Assembly: GCA_021155195.1 (NCBI GenBank)
Contig: JAJNPV010000042.1
Span: 806,001 to 870,000, forward strand
Direction of reading: 5' to 3'
Length of the DNA: 64,000 nucleotides
From: Ohtaekwangia sp.
GTDB lineage: Bacteria; Bacteroidota; Bacteroidia; Cytophagales; Cyclobacteriaceae
Each line of letters begins with the position of its first letter. Position 1 is the first letter of the stretch. Both the position numbers and the translations under genes were made by a program. Positions 1-7,767 of the stretch are shown one piece after another. The notes below the pieces were generated by a model, which worked only from the letters and a program-made list of their open reading frames with translations, had not been told where the DNA came from and did no database searches.

Positions 1-786
1 TTTAATTTCGGTGCCTCCAGCCCTTCAGGTGTACATGCACCGTCAGCAACGCCTGACGGTAAGGGCGGCGTAATAATTATCTTCAATATGAATCCAGGCA
101 AACCGACCGGTGAATGGAATCAAATCATGACACTCCCGCGCAAACTTTCTCTGTTCGGGCGCGATGAGATTCGCCAAGAACCCGCTGGTGATATTGAATC
201 GCTACGGTATAAAAAACAATCAGTACCAGCAATGAAACTGGCAGCCAACAAGGAAATCGTATTGAAGCAGATTCAAGGCAATGCCATGGAGCTTAATTTG
301 GAAATCGATGTAAAGGATGCGGCAGCATTAGAATTAAATGTATTACGCTCTCGCAACAGCGAAGAATATACGAGGATCGTTTTCTATAAAGGTCGCGGTA
401 ATGCCGGGGGGAGAGAATATGGACTTGGTGAAATCCCTGTGTTGATGCAAAAAGGGCAAGTACAACAAAATAGGGTAGCCAACACACAACCAGCCAGGAC
501 AAGTTTAATTAGCATTGAATCGGCTCACGCATCATTGCTTCCCGATGTTCGACCCCGTGCCCCGGAGACCGCCCCTGTAAAACTTGAGAATGATGAGAAA
601 CTCAATTTGAGAGTCTTTATTGATAGAAGCGTGGTGGAAGTTTTCGTCAATGGAAAGCAAGCGCTTGCTGTACGCGTGTATCCAAGCCGAGATGATAGTT
701 TGGGTGTCTCCATTCGTTCTCAAGGATCGGATAGCGAATTGATATCATTAGATTCCTGGCAAATGAAAAGTATTTATGAAGAGTAA
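1..786 (+). CDS. Glycoside hydrolase family 32 (fructan/sucrose hydrolase), C-terminal part
   Basis: The reading frame is open from the first base, so this is the last 261 residues of a longer gene. The opening residues, including WNQIMTLPR, look like the last strand of the GH32 five-blade propeller. The rest is the C-terminal beta-sandwich, ending with the family hallmark RVFIDRSVVEVFVNG and a following VRVYPS. GH32 enzymes hydrolyse beta-fructosides (levan, inulin, sucrose), usually in the periplasm or outside the cell. The catalytic Asp and Glu lie in the missing N-terminal part, so substrate cannot be judged. The next gene, a sugar kinase, starts 3 bases after the stop. The two form an operon that would hydrolyse fructans and then phosphorylate the released fructose. 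Confidence 0.88.
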   Translation, partial: FNFGASSPSGVHAPSATPDGKGGVIIIFNMNPGKPTGEWNQIMTLPRKLSLFGRDEIRQEPAGDIESLRYKKQSVPAMKLAANKEIVLKQIQGNAMELNLEIDVKDAAALELNVLRSRNSEEYTRIVFYKGRGNAGGREYGLGEIPVLMQKGQVQQNRVANTQPARTSLISIESAHASLLPDVRPRAPETAPVKLENDEKLNLRVFIDRSVVEVFVNGKQALAVRVYPSRDDSLGVSIRSQGSDSELISLDSWQMKSIYEE

Positions 787-789
787 CTA

Positions 790-1692
790 ATGAAAGCACT
801 TGTATTTGGCGAAATACTATATGACATTATTGAGGAGCAGGAATACCTGGGTGGAGCACCACTCAATTTTGCAGCACATTTTGTTCGGGGAGGAGGTCAG
901 GCGGATATCGTTTCTGCTGTCGGAGATGACAATCGCGGCTGGCGCGCCATCAACGAAATCACCAACTTGAATGTCAACCACACCGCTGTAAATATTTTGA
1001 AGGGGATTCAAACGGGTACCGTAGCCGTAACGCTCATTAAGGGTGAACCAAGCTACCACATCACGGAAGAGGTGGCCTATGACTTTATTGATGTGAACCA
1101 GACGTTGCCAGTATTAAAAGGCAAGCCTTACGATATATTTTATTTCGGGACACTTGCTCAACGTGCGGAAAAATCAAGAAGTACGTTGAATGATATACTA
1201 GACTCAATCACGTTCCGGCATGTGTTTTATGACGTCAATCTTAGGAAAGACGCGTACACACCTCAACTAATCCGTAATTCACTCAAACGATGTACGATAT
1301 TAAAGTTGAACACGGATGAAGTGCCCGTCATTTCACAACTACTCTACAAGACATCGTTATCCAATGAACTTTTTTGCCGCTATGTCAAGGAAGAATTTAT
1401 GGTGTCATTGATTGTAATTACGGCTGCAGAAAAAGGTTGCCTTGTCTTTGCAAACCAAAGATTAACAACTTTACCGGGAACTCCAGTTCAGGTCGTGGAT
1501 ACAGTGGGTGCCGGTGATGCTTTCAGCGCAACCTTCATGCTACATTACCATCACTCCGGAGATGCCATTGCCGCTGCCGAAATGGCCAATCTTATCGGCT
1601 CGTTTGTGGCTGGAAAGTCCGGCCCAATTCCTGATTATACTCCAGAGTTAAAACAACAAGTAGCATTGTTAACCAGACACCAGGGTAGATAA
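790..1692 (+). CDS. PfkB-family carbohydrate kinase, probable fructokinase
   Basis: A 300-residue PfkB/ribokinase-type kinase. The N-terminal substrate motif GGAPLNFAAHF lies near residue 20. The C-terminal signature DTVGAGDAFSATF lies near residue 240; its GAGD forms the anion hole and its Asp is the catalytic base. Length is normal for the family. It starts 3 bases after the GH32 stop, so the pair is co-transcribed. The likely reaction is ATP-dependent phosphorylation of fructose in the cytoplasm. The PfkB family also includes ribokinase and adenosine kinase, so the sugar is inferred from the neighbour. Confidence 0.88.
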   Translation: MKALVFGEILYDIIEEQEYLGGAPLNFAAHFVRGGGQADIVSAVGDDNRGWRAINEITNLNVNHTAVNILKGIQTGTVAVTLIKGEPSYHITEEVAYDFIDVNQTLPVLKGKPYDIFYFGTLAQRAEKSRSTLNDILDSITFRHVFYDVNLRKDAYTPQLIRNSLKRCTILKLNTDEVPVISQLLYKTSLSNELFCRYVKEEFMVSLIVITAAEKGCLVFANQRLTTLPGTPVQVVDTVGAGDAFSATFMLHYHHSGDAIAAAEMANLIGSFVAGKSGPIPDYTPELKQQVALLTRHQGR

Positions 1693-1813
1693 AAACTTAC
1701 GGAATAGGTTCGTTTATTTTAAGGATGCCGCGAAAATCCAAACTCTTTTATGGATAGGATTTGTAGTGAGGCGTCTTAATTGGGTATAAGGCGCTTGGTT
1801 GTTGTTTGGGTTC

Positions 1814-1842
1814 GAGGCTGTCTCAAAAGGGCAGCCTCTTTT
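1814..1842 (+). terminator. Rho-independent terminator after the GH32-kinase operon
   Basis: GAGGCTG at 1814-1820 pairs with CAGCCTC at 1832-1838 and is followed by TTTT. It lies about 120 bases after the kinase stop and faces the convergent thioesterase gene. Confidence 0.7.
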
Positions 1843-1887
1843 AATCATCAGTCATAAAACAAAGGGTAAGACTTAATATTCTTTTTT

Positions 1888-2373
1888 TCAGATAACTTCT
1901 TTTACTGTTTTTATTCTTTCTTCAAAGCTCAAGGGGTGAGACAAAGGGTTTTCTATGCTGCTGAAGAAGGTCATCAGGGTTTCATGATGAGCATGACTCT
2001 TCTGTGTTTTAAGGTTAAAGTGTACAAGTTTTGCCCACATCACAGCCTTTAAACTTGATTTATCTTGGCTCCACATCAACGCCTCCATATGTAAACTTCT
2101 TTCCGAAAAGGAGAGTAGCCGTGTTTGAATGACAACCTCTTCCATGACTAACGCAGGAGCGAGGTAAGATATCTGCGTTTGAGCCATTACCCAACCAACA
2201 TTTTGCTCGTTCAAAATCTTATAAATATCAAAATTGTAATTATCGATTAACTGGTCACCTCTGGCGGTCATGATATAATCGAGGTACCTGGAATTGTTTA
2301 GATGATTGAATGGATCACAGTCATGAAATCGAATTTTCATTTTACTTTCTAAGACTTTCTTCATTTCGTTCAT
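1888..2373 (-). CDS. Acyl-CoA thioesterase, 4HBT hotdog fold
   Basis: A 161-residue hotdog-fold protein. The motif RFHDCDPFNHLNNSRYLDY (residues about 14-32) matches the 4-hydroxybenzoyl-CoA thioesterase/YbgC class, in which the Asp in the D-P-x-x-H motif is catalytic. Family members hydrolyse acyl-CoA thioesters in the cytoplasm. It is the last gene of a five-gene minus-strand run behind the TetR gene and starts 11 bases after the thiolase stop. Substrate is not readable from sequence; the thiolase next to it suggests a beta-ketoacyl- or short acyl-CoA. Confidence 0.82.
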   Translation of the reverse strand: MNEMKKVLESKMKIRFHDCDPFNHLNNSRYLDYIMTARGDQLIDNYNFDIYKILNEQNVGWVMAQTQISYLAPALVMEEVVIQTRLLSFSERSLHMEALMWSQDKSSLKAVMWAKLVHFNLKTQKSHAHHETLMTFFSSIENPLSHPLSFEERIKTVKEVI

Positions 2374-2384
2374 AGTTATATTGA

Positions 2385-3557
2385 TTAAAGATTTTCAATA
2401 ACCATTGCGGTTGCCCCGCCACCTCCATTGCATATGGCCGCTATTCCATATTTGCCGCCCTCTTGTTTTAGGACCGAAAGGAGTGTGCAGATAATGCGAG
2501 CGCCAGATGCGCCTAATGGGTGCCCCATAGCTACCGCACCACCGTAAACATTTATTTTATGCATGTCTAAATCCAATAGTCTTTGATTGGCAAGAATTAC
2601 AGCTGAATAGGCTTCGTTAATTTCAAAAAAGTCTATATCGCGTAACATTAGGTTTGCGCCCTTCAACGCTTTAGGGATAGCGATTGCTGGAGCTGTGGTA
2701 AACCATTCGGGCTCCTGAGCGGCATCAGCATACGAAATAATTTTTGCTAAAGGGGTAAGACTATGTTTTACAATTGCCTGTTTAGAAGCAAGTAGTAATG
2801 CCGCGGCACCGTCGTTCAAATTGCTTGCGTTTGCTGCAGTGATCGTTCCGTCTTCAGTAAAAGCGGGTTTTAGATTTGGAACTTTTTCCGGAATAACTTT
2901 AAAAATATCTTCATCATCCTGAAAGGTGATTAATGCTTTTTTTTGACTTACCTCGATTGGAATAATTTCTTTTCGAAATTTTCCAGAGTGGGTTGCTTCT
3001 ACAGCCTTCGCATAGGAATTTAGTGCAAACTCGTCTTGCTGTTCGCGGGTTATATAGTATTTACGGGCACACAACTCTGCAGCATTACCCATGTGAAAGT
3101 CGTGATAAACATCCGTCAACCCATCCTTTAATAGGCCATCTATTAATACGGCATCTCCCAATTTCGCTGGCTTTCGGATTAACGAATAATGTGGTGCATG
3201 ACTCATACTTTCCATACCACCAGCAATAACTATTTCATCAAGACCCAATTGAATTTGTTGCGCACCTATGATGGCTGCTTTCATGCCGGAAGCACAAACT
3301 TTATTAATCGTAGTGCTATCAACCCAATCGGGGATACCTGCAAATTTTGATGCTTGCCTTGCAGGGGCTTGTCCTAGATTTGCAGATAGGGCATTGCCTA
3401 CGTAAACAGCATTAATTAGCGTTGGATCTAATTGCCCTGCACGATACGTTTCCCTAATTGCAATGGATCCGAGTTGCGTCGCAGATAGCTCAGAAAGCGA
3501 ACCTAAGAATCCGCCAATGGGCGTTCTTTTTGCTGATATGATATATACTTCCTGCAT
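2385..3557 (-). CDS. Acetyl-CoA C-acyltransferase (thiolase)
   Basis: A 390-residue thiolase II of normal length. The nucleophile Cys88 sits in NKVCASGMKA, His346 in AMGHPLGASG, and the second Cys376 in CNGGGGATA, so the active site is complete. It catalyses reversible claisen condensation or thiolysis of beta-ketoacyl-CoA in the cytoplasm. Neighbours are a hotdog thioesterase downstream and a PanE-like reductase upstream, so it probably belongs to a small acyl-CoA route rather than general beta-oxidation: there are no dehydrogenase or hydratase genes here. Chain length is not resolvable. Confidence 0.92.
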   Translation of the reverse strand: MQEVYIISAKRTPIGGFLGSLSELSATQLGSIAIRETYRAGQLDPTLINAVYVGNALSANLGQAPARQASKFAGIPDWVDSTTINKVCASGMKAAIIGAQQIQLGLDEIVIAGGMESMSHAPHYSLIRKPAKLGDAVLIDGLLKDGLTDVYHDFHMGNAAELCARKYYITREQQDEFALNSYAKAVEATHSGKFRKEIIPIEVSQKKALITFQDDEDIFKVIPEKVPNLKPAFTEDGTITAANASNLNDGAAALLLASKQAIVKHSLTPLAKIISYADAAQEPEWFTTAPAIAIPKALKGANLMLRDIDFFEINEAYSAVILANQRLLDLDMHKINVYGGAVAMGHPLGASGARIICTLLSVLKQEGGKYGIAAICNGGGGATAMVIENL

Positions 3558-3585
3558 AGCCTTGTTTAGTTACTAGCACGTAACA

Positions 3586-4521
3586 CTAGCTTTTTTTCGC
3601 ATTGAAACTTAGTTGAGATTTAATTTTGACTAACTCGCCCAATACCCTTGTCTCCTGTACAAGACTTGCTTTCCCTAGTGTTGCTGCTATTCTGGCAATT
3701 TCAAGATTGAGTGTATCAATCTCAGTCAACCTATGGTTATTGATGTCTTGCAGGGTAGAAATCAATTGGCCCTCAGAAGATTTACTGATCTGAAGCAGGC
3801 TTTCCAAAACCTCTTTGGCTTCCAATTCCACACCTAGCTCCGTTGATATACATATACATTCTGCGATGATTCTTTTTGCAATCATTAGTACCGATTCATC
3901 GCGATGGAATATTCCATTGTCAATCTCCAGAAGCGGACAAATTGAATTGAATACACTGTTAGCAATAGCCTTCTTCCAAATGATTCTATTGATGGTAAGC
4001 TCTGACTTGAATTGAAAATTTAGGGTGCTCAATTGACTTGATATCCAATTCAGAGTTTCCACATTTCCTTTGATGATTCCGATTGGGCAACTAGATATAG
4101 GTTTGAAATTTAATGTGTTCTTTTCTGTTAGTTGGCTCGTTACAAAAAGGACGCATCGGTACACTTCCGGGAAATCATTATCAATAAAGGGTTGTTCAAT
4201 GCCGAGACCGTTTTGCAAAATGACCATGGGCGAATCACCTACTTTTTCTTTAAGCGCCTTGGCTAAGTTTTCGTTGCCAAATGACTTATTTGTCAATACG
4301 ATCAGGCCATTGAATTTACTGAAGTGGCTTATCGTTTTAACGTCAATTTCGGCTTTACATAGTTTTTGGTTTGGAAGCCTAACGAATATCTCTTCCTTAT
4401 AAATTGAACCATCATCTACACTACCTCTGATAATAGTAACATCTCTATTTTCAAGTTTCAGAAATACTGCCAATGCCATGCCTATTGCCCCGGACCCGAT
4501 TATATATATGTGGCTGTTCAT
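3586..4521 (-). CDS. Ketopantoate reductase-like (PanE/ApbA family) dehydrogenase
   Basis: A 311-residue NAD(P)-dependent reductase. The Rossmann signature GSGAIG lies at residues 9-14. The N-terminal half binds the cofactor and the helical C-terminal half carries the Lys/Asn segment WKKAIANSVFN typical of ApbA_C. Known family members reduce 2-dehydropantoate, but many PanE-like genes in catabolic clusters act on other 2-oxo acids. Its position between thiolase and RidA argues against a housekeeping role in pantothenate synthesis. It is the third gene of the TetR-associated run. Confidence 0.82.
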   Translation of the reverse strand: MNSHIYIIGSGAIGMALAVFLKLENRDVTIIRGSVDDGSIYKEEIFVRLPNQKLCKAEIDVKTISHFSKFNGLIVLTNKSFGNENLAKALKEKVGDSPMVILQNGLGIEQPFIDNDFPEVYRCVLFVTSQLTEKNTLNFKPISSCPIGIIKGNVETLNWISSQLSTLNFQFKSELTINRIIWKKAIANSVFNSICPLLEIDNGIFHRDESVLMIAKRIIAECICISTELGVELEAKEVLESLLQISKSSEGQLISTLQDINNHRLTEIDTLNLEIARIAATLGKASLVQETRVLGELVKIKSQLSFNAKKS

Positions 4522-4552
4522 AAATCAACTTAATTGTAATGGTATAAAGGAC

Positions 4553-4926
4553 TTAGCTTCTAGTAGCGGCTGTTGCTGCTATTTCCAAATTTGCATGTAA
4601 GGGGAGGTCCGCAACCGCTATACACACTCTGGCAGGAAATTTATCCAAGAAGAATGTGGCGTAAATTTTATTTAGCGGTTGGTAATTTTTCATGTTCTTT
4701 AAATAGATTGTAACATGTACCAGGTCGCTAAATTTTAAGTTCTCAGTATTCAGTAATGATTCTATATTCTTCATCACCTGGATTGCTTCATCCTCAAACC
4801 CGGTATCCACCAATAGGCCGGTATCTCTATTGATCCCTACCTGGCCTGATATGAACAGAAAATTGTTTACTGATACGCAATCGCTATAGGGAGGTGGAGA
4901 CGATTGATTGCTATTTGAAAGAGCCA
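4553..4926 (-). CDS. RidA family (YjgF/UK114) enamine/imine deaminase-like protein
   Basis: The RidA signature PARVCIAVADLPLHANLEI lies near the C-terminus, with the Arg that binds the substrate carboxylate and the conserved Glu. Canonical RidA proteins hydrolyse reactive 2-aminoacrylate and other imines; paralogues in catabolic operons often act on pathway intermediates. The ATG at 4926 gives 124 residues, the usual family length; an upstream GTG at 4945 would add six. It lies between the reductase and the small monooxygenase-like gene, and its role in the pathway is inferred from position only. Confidence 0.82.
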
Positions 4927-4961
4927 TAGATTTATAATTTGTCACTATTTATTTTTTCTAT

Positions 4962-5243
4962 TTATAGTAGACCACGATCCAATTCTTCTAAATAAATAAA
5001 CTGAGGTTGTACAACTCCAGCATCCTTTCTTATTTTAAGAAGTTCCGCAGACTCAAAAAAAAACTTAGCACGTTCGTGTGATGACCATCTGGAAAAGTGG
5101 ACAATCCTATTCGGTTCATTTTTAGATCGTAGTACTTGATATGAAAGCTCGCCAGCCTCTTTCCTTATTTTTGATGCACCATCGAATATGTTTTTCCATT
5201 TTTCATAGACTTCGACTTCATGTATGATAAGTACGTATTTCAT
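4962..5243 (-). CDS. Small protein resembling antibiotic-biosynthesis-monooxygenase (dimeric alpha-beta barrel) proteins
   Basis: A 93-residue cytoplasmic protein beginning MKYVLIIHEVEVYEKWKNIFD. The strand, then helix, then QVLRSK, then HFSRW order resembles ABM/Dabb-type proteins, which form dimeric ferredoxin-like barrels. Some members are cofactor-free oxygenases, others only bind ligands; no catalytic residues can be assigned here. The ATG at 5243 is preferred to an upstream TTG. It is the first gene after the second TetR operator-like dyad (5263-5282), only about 20 bases upstream, so it is probably the lead gene of the regulated run. Confidence 0.5.
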   Translation of the reverse strand: MKYVLIIHEVEVYEKWKNIFDGASKIRKEAGELSYQVLRSKNEPNRIVHFSRWSSHERAKFFFESAELLKIRKDAGVVQPQFIYLEELDRGLL

Positions 5244-5262
5244 TCTGATCAACTTACGGTTA

Positions 5263-5282
5263 AAATATAACGATCGGTATAT
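5263..5282. promoter_or_regulatory. Candidate TetR operator in front of the acyl-CoA gene run
   Basis: TATAACG at 5265-5271 and CGGTATA at 5274-5280 form a dyad with one mismatch, extended by flanking A/T pairs. Its right arm is identical to the right arm of the perfect dyad at 5926-5943. It sits directly upstream of the gene starting at 5243, between that gene and the TetR stop. Confidence 0.6.
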
Positions 5283-5297
5283 TATAGGGTAAAAAAA

Positions 5298-5891
5298 TTA
5301 CACGGTTAGATCATTAATTATTTTTTCCAGGAAATTCATTGTGATGTTTAATTCAGTATGATTGCCGGTAACCTTTGCCTGCATAACAGCGCCTTCAATA
5401 AGCGATATAAGAATGACAGCAAAATCTCTCGGATGGATGTCGGCCTTTATCTCGTTTCGCTCGATGCCCCGTTTGATTTGTTTCTCAATTGAAGTTTTCC
5501 AAAAGGACAATGCGTTTGCTGCTCTTTGTTTCAATTGTGGATGCGTATCATCCGCTTCAGTTGAAGTGTTGAGTATAGGACAACCAAACTTTAAAAAAGG
5601 AATTTTCAAAAACTGCCGATAGACATTTGGATACACCATCAGACGTTCTATTGAATTTTCGGTTGCCAAGATCTTGAGCTTAATGTACTCAGTAACTCGA
5701 TTGAAGTTGAAGTCAAATACTGCCAAAGCAACTTCATCCTTATTGGCGAAATTACCATAGATGCTACCTTTGGTCAGCCCTGTTGCATTAACTATATCAT
5801 TAACTGAAGTACCTGCAAAACCCTTCATGTTGAAAACAGGAGCAGATTTCTCAACTATGAATTGGGTAGTGCGTTCCGTTTTCGACAGCAT
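5298..5891 (-). CDS. TetR/AcrR-family transcriptional regulator
   Basis: About 197 residues from the ATG at 5891, which starts MLSKTERTTQFIVEKSAPVFN, the normal TetR opening; an upstream in-frame TTG at 5987 would add an atypical tail and overlap the operator. The HTH covers TSVNDIVNATGLTKGSIYGNF, followed by KDE and an all-helical ligand domain with the TetR_C-like segment FLKFGCPILNTSTEADD. It is the lead gene of the minus-strand cluster. A perfect dyad lies 35-52 bases upstream and a near copy follows its stop, so autoregulation plus control of the downstream genes is likely. The ligand is probably an acyl-CoA or pathway substrate (inference). Confidence 0.88.
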   Translation of the reverse strand: MLSKTERTTQFIVEKSAPVFNMKGFAGTSVNDIVNATGLTKGSIYGNFANKDEVALAVFDFNFNRVTEYIKLKILATENSIERLMVYPNVYRQFLKIPFLKFGCPILNTSTEADDTHPQLKQRAANALSFWKTSIEKQIKRGIERNEIKADIHPRDFAVILISLIEGAVMQAKVTGNHTELNITMNFLEKIINDLTV

Positions 5892-5925
5892 GTAATAGTT
5901 GATTTGTGGTGCAATAATAATAGAA

Positions 5926-5943
5926 ATATACCGAACGGTATAT
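5926..5943. promoter_or_regulatory. Candidate TetR operator upstream of the regulator
   Basis: Perfect 8-bp arms ATATACCG / CGGTATAT around a central AA. It lies just upstream of the TetR start at 5891, and its core recurs with one mismatch at 5263-5282. Two matched dyads around one TetR gene fit an autoregulated local repressor. Confidence 0.7.
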
Positions 5944-6183
5944 ATTACGTTGGAATTATTTTCTCGGAGAACACCCGGGTTAGCCAACTTCCAAATTTCT
6001 TTCTATGACCGAGTGCGAACTGCAATCCTAAATCATTGACGAACAAATATCCGAAGTCTACTGGTTGAATTAACCCGCAGCCTCAAACACTTCGTATTAC
6101 GAATCCATAACAAGAGATTCTTTAAATAGGTAGATAACAGCTCTTCCCATTTTGGAAAACTGATTTGTATGAGGTATGACCTC

Positions 6184-6909
6184 TCAAAACAACCTCCCCG
6201 TCTCAACCCGCTCTAAAACTTTCGGCACATTCGAATCTTCTTTTCTACTGGTGATCAACTTCGAAATCGGATACGCTTCCATCTTCCCCGAATCATACGG
6301 CTGACACAGGGCTAGCACATCTTCCTGAGTTAAACCTGGGTTCAACCAATCTTGTTCAAACTCCCGAGGCATAATCACCGGCATCCTCTTTTTAGAATTG
6401 TGAATCTCTTCCATCAGCGGATTCGCCTTTGTGGTCAACACCGTATAGGTATGATACACCTGATCAGTGGCCTTGTCCTTCCAGCTGGAATACAAACCCG
6501 CAGCAGAATATATTTTCTGATCTTTTACATGTATATAATAAGGTGTCTTTTCCTTTCCCTTCGAATCTTCCCACTTCCACTCAAAAAACCCAGTCATCGG
6601 TACCAAACAACGCTTGCCCTCTTTTAACGAATCCCGATAGGATGGCTTGTCAAACATCTCTTCTGAAATGCAATTCAATGTTCTGATCCTTAACTGAGTA
6701 GCATCTTGTAAGGTCTTGGTAAACCACGGGATCAAGCCCCAATGAAAAAGACCCAGTCCTTCAGCCGTTAGAATAGGGGACAAGTGATGATCAAATCCAT
6801 TCTCATGGTAGTAAGGAACCCACTGCTCCCGAATCGATTCTTCTCCTACTACTTTATAATACCCCTCCAACTCGTCGAGTTGATAGGTTTTTGAACCGTG
6901 ATAACACAT
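6184..6909 (-). CDS. SOS response-associated peptidase / abasic-site shield (HMCES/YedK family)
   Basis: About 241 residues from the ATG at 6909. That start puts Cys at position 2 (MCYHG), which the family requires because Cys2 forms the covalent link to abasic sites in single-stranded DNA; an upstream TTG would bury it. Other conserved parts are the RTLNCISEEMF segment, the GFFEW motif and HNSKKRMPVIM. Known role: protecting abasic sites at stalled forks. It is divergent from imuA-imuB-dnaE2, with 128 bp between starts containing a long palindrome, so shared control with the mutasome is likely. Confidence 0.93.
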   Translation of the reverse strand: MCYHGSKTYQLDELEGYYKVVGEESIREQWVPYYHENGFDHHLSPILTAEGLGLFHWGLIPWFTKTLQDATQLRIRTLNCISEEMFDKPSYRDSLKEGKRCLVPMTGFFEWKWEDSKGKEKTPYYIHVKDQKIYSAAGLYSSWKDKATDQVYHTYTVLTTKANPLMEEIHNSKKRMPVIMPREFEQDWLNPGLTQEDVLALCQPYDSGKMEAYPISKLITSRKEDSNVPKVLERVETGRLF

Positions 6910-6961
6910 AGTTTTTTCTTTTAAACCTTCAATTCCTGTCAAAAATAGATAAAAACTAAAA

Positions 6962-6991
6962 TAATTAGTAATTATTACTAATTAAATTAGT
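6962..6991. promoter_or_regulatory. Nested palindromes in the HMCES / imuA divergent promoter region
   Basis: Arms TAATTAGTAAT (6962-6972) and ATTACTAATTA (6974-6984) form a perfect 23-bp palindrome with one central base. An overlapping dyad, ACTAATT / AATTAGT (6977-6991), gives three alternating TAGTA/TACTA half-sites. The position, midway between two divergent DNA-damage genes, fits a shared operator. It does not match the classic LexA boxes of Proteobacteria or Firmicutes, so the regulator is unknown. Confidence 0.6.
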
Positions 6992-7037
6992 ATTTTAGTT
7001 TGATTGATTTACTTTTGGCCTTCTGCTTCTTCAAGTC

Positions 7038-7766
7038 ATGGCGCCCTCAAAAAAAACGAATATTATCTCAGAATTGCAAAAGGACATCCTCCGGCTCCAG
7101 GGGTTTAACACAACATCCAACCCCACACTCGATATCGGACTAGGATCTATAAAGGCTGCCTTTCCGAACGGATCGTTTCCCATTGGTGCCCTCCATGAAT
7201 TCATCTCAACAATCACGGAAGAAGCTACAGCGACACTCGGTTTTATCTCCGGAATCTTAACGGCATTAATGGGTGATACTGGAACAATCCTTTGGATTAG
7301 TTCCTCACGCACACTCTTTCCGCCAGCCTTAAGGAATTTTGGAATCCAACCGGATCGGTTCATCTTCATCGACCTCAAAAAAGAAAAGGATGTACTCTGG
7401 GCTATGGAAGAAGCATTAAAATGCAACGGCCTCTCTGCGGTCGTCGCTGAGATAAAAGAAATAGATTTCACCACATCAAGACGACTCCAACTCGCAGTCG
7501 AACAAAGTGACGTGACCGGGTTCATCCTTCGTAACAACGTTCACAAACTAGCACCGAGCGCGTGCGTGTCGCGATGGAAAATAACTCCCCTGCAAAGTGA
7601 ATCAATTGATGGCCTCCCCGGAATTGGTTTTCCAACCTGGCGGGTGGAATTAATACGCATGCGAAATGGGAAAACCGGAACCTGGGCTATGCAATGGATC
7701 GAGGGAAGGTTAGTGGAACGCACTAAGGTTCTCGCACACATCGAACCACAAAAGAAATTCGGATGA
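7038..7766 (+). CDS. imuA: ImuA-like RecA-fold protein of the translesion mutasome
   Basis: A 242-residue protein. The segment LGSIKAAFPNGSFPIGALHEF is typical of ImuA/SulA-like RecA-fold proteins, which lack a proper Walker A. A second conserved part, GTILWISSSRTLFPPALRNFGI, follows near residue 80. ImuA partners ImuB and the DnaE2 polymerase in damage-induced mutagenesis. The stop and the imuB start are separated by a single base, so translation is coupled. Expression is probably controlled from the palindromic region just upstream. Confidence 0.87.
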   Translation: MAPSKKTNIISELQKDILRLQGFNTTSNPTLDIGLGSIKAAFPNGSFPIGALHEFISTITEEATATLGFISGILTALMGDTGTILWISSSRTLFPPALRNFGIQPDRFIFIDLKKEKDVLWAMEEALKCNGLSAVVAEIKEIDFTTSRRLQLAVEQSDVTGFILRNNVHKLAPSACVSRWKITPLQSESIDGLPGIGFPTWRVELIRMRNGKTGTWAMQWIEGRLVERTKVLAHIEPQKKFG

Positions 7767-7767
7767 G

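Noticed and set aside
6943..7037. Classic LexA box in the HMCES/imuA region
   Set aside because: No CTGT-N8-ACAG or GAAC-type box is present; the palindrome has different half-sites.
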